7,518 bases of DNA from Gemmatimonadota bacterium. Its GTDB lineage: Bacteria > Gemmatimonadota > Gemmatimonadetes > Longimicrobiales > Longimicrobiaceae. The notes below the pieces were generated by a model. The model saw only the letters and a list, made by a program, of their open reading frames with translations. It was not told the origin of the DNA and made no database searches. Of this stretch, positions 5,127-7,518 are shown piece by piece; within the stretch, counting starts at the first letter, position 1, and the number at the start of each line of letters is the position of its first letter. The translations under genes were made by a program, and so were the position numbers. The stretch is taken from positions 1 to 7,518 of the forward strand of contig JAHWJJ010000219.1 in NCBI GenBank assembly GCA_019348475.1. Reading direction: 5' to 3'.

Positions 5127-7121
5127 ATGGAAAGCGACCTGCTCGACCCGTTCCACGTCCCGGAGGACCCCCAGCCACCACGCCAGGATTCGGCGGACCG
5201 GCACCGGTTCCTGCTGCGCGCCGCTGACCTGTTCGCCTCGTCCCTCGAGTTCGAGGATCGCATCCGCAACCTGGCGCGCCTGGCCGTCCCGGTGCTGGGG
5301 GACGTGTGCGTGGTGGACCTGGTGGAGGAAGACGGCAGCATCCGCCGGGTGGCGGCCGCCCACGCGCACCCCGAGATGGAAGGTGCCGCGCAGGAGCTGC
5401 TGCGCTTTCCGCCGCGTCCGGGAGCGTCGTCGGGGGTGGGGCAGGCGCTGGAGAGCGGCCGGGCCGTGCTGTGCAACGCGGTGAGCGAGGAGATGGCGGA
5501 CGCGGCGGCGGTGGATGCCGATCACCGCGCGGTCATCCGGCGCCTGGGCGTGCGGGCGTTACTGGTGGTGCCGCTGGTGGCGCGCGGGCACACCCTGGGC
5601 GCCATCACCGTGGGCGCGTGCGCGCCCGGCCGGCGGTACCAGGATGGCGACCGCGAGCTGGCGGAGGACCTGGCCAACCGCGCGGCCCTGGCGCTGGACA
5701 ACGCGCGGCTGTACCGGCAGGCGTGCCGGGCCCTGCGCGCTCGCGAAGAGGTGCTGGCGGTCGTCTCGCACGAGCTGCGCAACCCGCTCGACGCGGCGCG
5801 GCTGCTGATCACGGAGGTGCTGCGGCGCTCGCACCCGCAGGACGAGCCCCCCCGCGACCGGCAGCGCTTCGAGACGCTGGACCGGCTGAACCACCAGGTG
5901 GCGCGGCTGGTGGAGGACCTGCTCGACGGAAGCATCCGCGCGGAGTCGGAGCCGGGCCGCGGCGCCACCTTCTCGTTCCCCCTCCCCGTCGGCGAGGGCG
6001 AGGCGGGGGAACCCGCGGATCCGCACGCCGGCGGCGAGGTCTTGCGCCTGCCGCCCTCCAGCCCCGCGCCCCACCCCCCGTCCGCGTCCCGCACGGACGC
6101 CGACCGCGCCGGCGCCCAGGCCCGCCGCGCGCGGCTGCTGCGGGAGATGCAGCGGGTGCGCGTGAGCGGCGCGGAGGGGCGGGACGCCGAGGATCTGCTG
6201 CACGAGGTGGTCGCCTCCGCCGTTCACCTGGGGCGGCTGCAGGCCATGGACCGCCTTCCCAGCATCCGCGCCGCCGCCACCGCGCTGGGGCTGGAGAAGC
6301 ACGCGATGGTGCGGGCCTACGACGCGCTGGAGGCCGCGGAGCTGGTGGAGAAGCGGGAGCGCTCGGGCGTGTTCGTGCGCGCGCTGCAGGGGGTGCGCGA
6401 CGAGCCGCTGGGCGAGACGGCGCACTGGCTGGCCGAGGTGCTTTCGCAGGCGTGCGACCACCAGATCCGCATCCCCTACCTGCCGGACCTGGTGCGCCGC
6501 TCCACCTCCGCCACGCGCCTGCGGTGCGCCTGCGTGGAGTCCGACGCCGACAGCCGGATCGAGCTGTGCCGCGAAACGGCCCACCAGTTCGGGCTGGATT
6601 CGGCCGACGTGTCTCCGGACGCGCTGCCCGCGCGGCCGGGCGCGCCAGATGCGGAGCTCGCCGCCGCCGTCCGTGACGCCGACGTGCTGATCACCACCGC
6701 GTTCCACGCCCACGTGGTGCGGCCGGTCGCGCGCCGGCTGGGCAAGCCGCTGGTGGTGGCGCGGCTGCAGCCGGAGCGGGTGCGTGCGATCGAGGAGCAC
6801 CTGCGTTCGCATCCGCTGTCGGTGGTCTGCACTGATCCTGCGTACGGCGAGCGGATGCGCCGGATGTTCGGCGGCGCCCGGCCGGACCGGGTGCGGGTGG
6901 TGGATGCGGCCGATGCCGATGCGCTCGCGGCGCTGGACCCCGCCGTCCCCGTGCTGATGACGCGGGCCGCCCGGGGCCGGCCGGGGACGGAGAACCTGCG
7001 CCTGGTGGTCCCTTCCTCCCCCGTGTTCTCGCCGGACTTCGCACGGACGCTGTCGTCGCTCATCATCCGGCTGAACGTGGAGCTGGGGCGCGTCGGTGGG
7101 CGGAGCAGGGTGAGCGGCTGA
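5127..7121 (+). CDS. GAF-HisKA protein lacking its ATPase core, fused to a GntR-like winged-helix regulator
   Basis: 664 residues. A GAF sensor domain spans about 24-197 (FLLRAADLF through DNARLYRQ). A HisKA dimerisation/phosphoacceptor segment spans about 204-267, with H-box SHELRNPL and phosphoacceptor H215. At LVEDLLD267 the sequence passes directly to GSIRAESEPGRGATFSF (268-284), normally the last strand of the HATPase domain. The N, G1, F and G2 boxes are missing, so it should not bind ATP or autophosphorylate. A Pro/Ala/Gly-rich linker (about 289-335) follows. Then comes a GntR-type winged helix (about 352-418) with RLPSIRAAATALGL, AYDALEAAELVEKRE and SGVFVR. Residues 425-664 form an alpha/beta domain (for example VLITTAFHAHVV at 520-531) that I cannot name. 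ATG 5127 is chosen because homology begins soon after; it lacks a clear Shine-Dalgarno. ATG 5043, preceded by GAAGGGG, and ATG 4929 are in-frame alternatives. Likely a cytoplasmic transcription regulator. Confidence 0.85.
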   Translation: MESDLLDPFHVPEDPQPPRQDSADRHRFLLRAADLFASSLEFEDRIRNLARLAVPVLGDVCVVDLVEEDGSIRRVAAAHAHPEMEGAAQELLRFPPRPGASSGVGQALESGRAVLCNAVSEEMADAAAVDADHRAVIRRLGVRALLVVPLVARGHTLGAITVGACAPGRRYQDGDRELAEDLANRAALALDNARLYRQACRALRAREEVLAVVSHELRNPLDAARLLITEVLRRSHPQDEPPRDRQRFETLDRLNHQVARLVEDLLDGSIRAESEPGRGATFSFPLPVGEGEAGEPADPHAGGEVLRLPPSSPAPHPPSASRTDADRAGAQARRARLLREMQRVRVSGAEGRDAEDLLHEVVASAVHLGRLQAMDRLPSIRAAATALGLEKHAMVRAYDALEAAELVEKRERSGVFVRALQGVRDEPLGETAHWLAEVLSQACDHQIRIPYLPDLVRRSTSATRLRCACVESDADSRIELCRETAHQFGLDSADVSPDALPARPGAPDAELAAAVRDADVLITTAFHAHVVRPVARRLGKPLVVARLQPERVRAIEEHLRSHPLSVVCTDPAYGERMRRMFGGARPDRVRVVDAADADALAALDPAVPVLMTRAARGRPGTENLRLVVPSSPVFSPDFARTLSSLIIRLNVELGRVGGRSRVSG

Positions 7122-7171
7122 AGCCGCCGCAACAATGGCGGAAAGCCTCGCAAACAGCGTGAGGCTTCAAC
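7121..7171 (+). terminator. 51-nt terminator-like repeat, copy A
   Basis: This begins at the last base of the preceding stop codon. It contains a stem AAGCCTCGC (7143-7151) with GTGAGGCTT (7159-7167), one G-T wobble and a 7-nt loop, followed by a weak TTCAA tail. The whole 51 nt recurs in inverted orientation at 7331-7381 with 44 of 51 positions identical. Placement immediately after the regulator gene supports a 3'-end role, but the T run is too short for a textbook intrinsic terminator. Confidence 0.6.
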
Positions 7172-7224
7172 TGCTCGAACAGCACGGCTCATCGCCCGAC
7201 GCCGACGGGGCGCGCGGTAGCGAA

Positions 7225-7294
7225 CTCCCAGCCGGAGCGAATGAATTCGCCGCTGGAAGTTCGCGATGTCCGCCTTCGCGGACCGCTCGTGCCG
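7225..7294 (+). repeat. 70-nt direct repeat, copy 1
   Basis: Identical to 7449-7518 at 69 of 70 positions (G7239 versus A7463). Together with flanking bases it folds: GCGAACTCCCAGC (7220-7232) pairs with GCTGGAAGTTCGC (7252-7264) with one mismatch, enclosing GCGAA/TTCGC. A second hairpin, GTCCGC (7268-7273) with GCGGAC (7278-7283), has a CTTC tetraloop. No protein-coding role is apparent. Confidence 0.9.
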
Positions 7295-7330
7295 CACGCC
7301 AGGTGAGTGCACGCGGGCGGCCCCCTCGCC

Positions 7331-7381
7331 GTTGAAGCCCCGCGCAGTTTGCGGGGCTTTCCGCAGTCGTTGCGGCGGCTT
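7331..7381 (-). terminator. 51-nt terminator-like repeat, copy B (inverted)
   Basis: Reverse complement of copy A with 7 differences. The stem AAGCCCCGC (7335-7343) with GCGGGGCTT (7351-7359) is a perfect 9 bp with a 7-nt loop, and read on the plus strand it ends in CTTTCC. The stem differences from copy A are compensatory, so the fold is conserved. It could terminate transcription from either side. Confidence 0.6.
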
Positions 7382-7448
7382 TAGCCGCTCCGGCGCCAGC
7401 GTCGCCCTGGTGGACCAGAGCCCGGCCCTCCGCCGTAGCGATCGCCGC

Positions 7449-7518
7449 CTCCCAGCCGGAGCAAATGAATTCGCCGCTGGAAGTTCGCGATGTCCGCCTT
7501 CGCGGACCGCTCGTGCCG
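7449..7518 (+). repeat. 70-nt direct repeat, copy 2 (runs to the window edge)
   Basis: Second copy, starting 224 nt after the first. The left arm of the large hairpin is diverged upstream of CTCCCAG, so only the inner stem can form, while the GTCCGC-CTTC-GCGGAC hairpin (7492-7507) is intact. The repeat reaches the last base of the window and may continue. Confidence 0.85.

Noticed and set aside
4313..5476. In-frame upstream extension of the minus-strand oxidoreductase to an 860-residue protein
   Set aside because: The extension is low-complexity and overlaps two better-supported genes. The FAD-binding motif begins at residue 10 when ATG 4312 is used, and the ATGA overlap fits coupling.
5559..6812. 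417-codon open frame on the minus strand
   Set aside because: Antisense shadow of the GAF-HisKA-GntR gene, with His/Arg/Gln-rich translation and no recognisable motif.
7135..7335. 66-codon open frame on the plus strand after the regulator gene
   Set aside because: It runs through both the 51-nt and 70-nt repeats, lacks a ribosome binding site and has a low-complexity product.
7225..7518. CRISPR-like array
   Set aside because: There are only two 70-nt repeats separated by 154 nt containing another repeat family. Length and spacing do not fit a CRISPR array and no cas gene is present.

Overview
This window is GC-rich DNA (roughly 70% by eye) with dense coding, G/C-biased third codon positions, strong GGAGG-type ribosome binding sites on some genes, and intergenic gaps full of hairpin repeats. 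The gene content and repeat style suggest an environmental Gram-negative bacterium. A Gemmatimonadota/Longimicrobium-like host is my best guess, from general familiarity only; no rRNA or marker gene is present to prove it.

Layout. Positions 1-849 (+) hold the 3' part of a short-chain dehydrogenase/reductase whose start lies outside the window. A GC-rich hairpin with a T run follows it. Positions 926-1702 (+) encode an alpha-type carbonic anhydrase with a lipoprotein signal. Positions 1859-2416 (+) encode a small protein with one N-terminal membrane anchor and an exported beta-rich domain. Positions 2417-2893 are a convergent intergenic region made largely of imperfect palindromes. Positions 2894-4809 (-) are a two-gene operon: a small membrane protein with a poly-Asp tail, overlapping by ATGA a CrtI/PYROXD2-like FAD oxidoreductase. 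Positions 4810-5126 are a divergent promoter region with a 10-bp dyad. Positions 5127-7121 (+) encode an unusual 664-residue signalling protein. Positions 7122-7518 are non-coding and contain two repeat families: a 51-nt terminator-like element in inverted orientation and a 70-nt element in direct orientation.

The most interesting gene is 5127-7121. It has a GAF sensor domain and a histidine-kinase dimerisation/phosphoacceptor helix (H215), then jumps in frame to the last strand of a kinase ATPase domain. The N, G1, F and G2 boxes are absent. It continues into a GntR-like winged helix and a C-terminal domain I cannot name. It looks like a histidine kinase that lost its catalytic domain and became, or was fused to, a one-component transcription regulator. 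It is divergently placed from the oxidoreductase operon, so it could control that operon; this is inference.

The other genes do not form an obvious single pathway. The carbonic anhydrase and the anchored protein both act outside the cytoplasm. The two flavin/nicotinamide oxidoreductases (SDR and CrtI-like) are not clearly linked.
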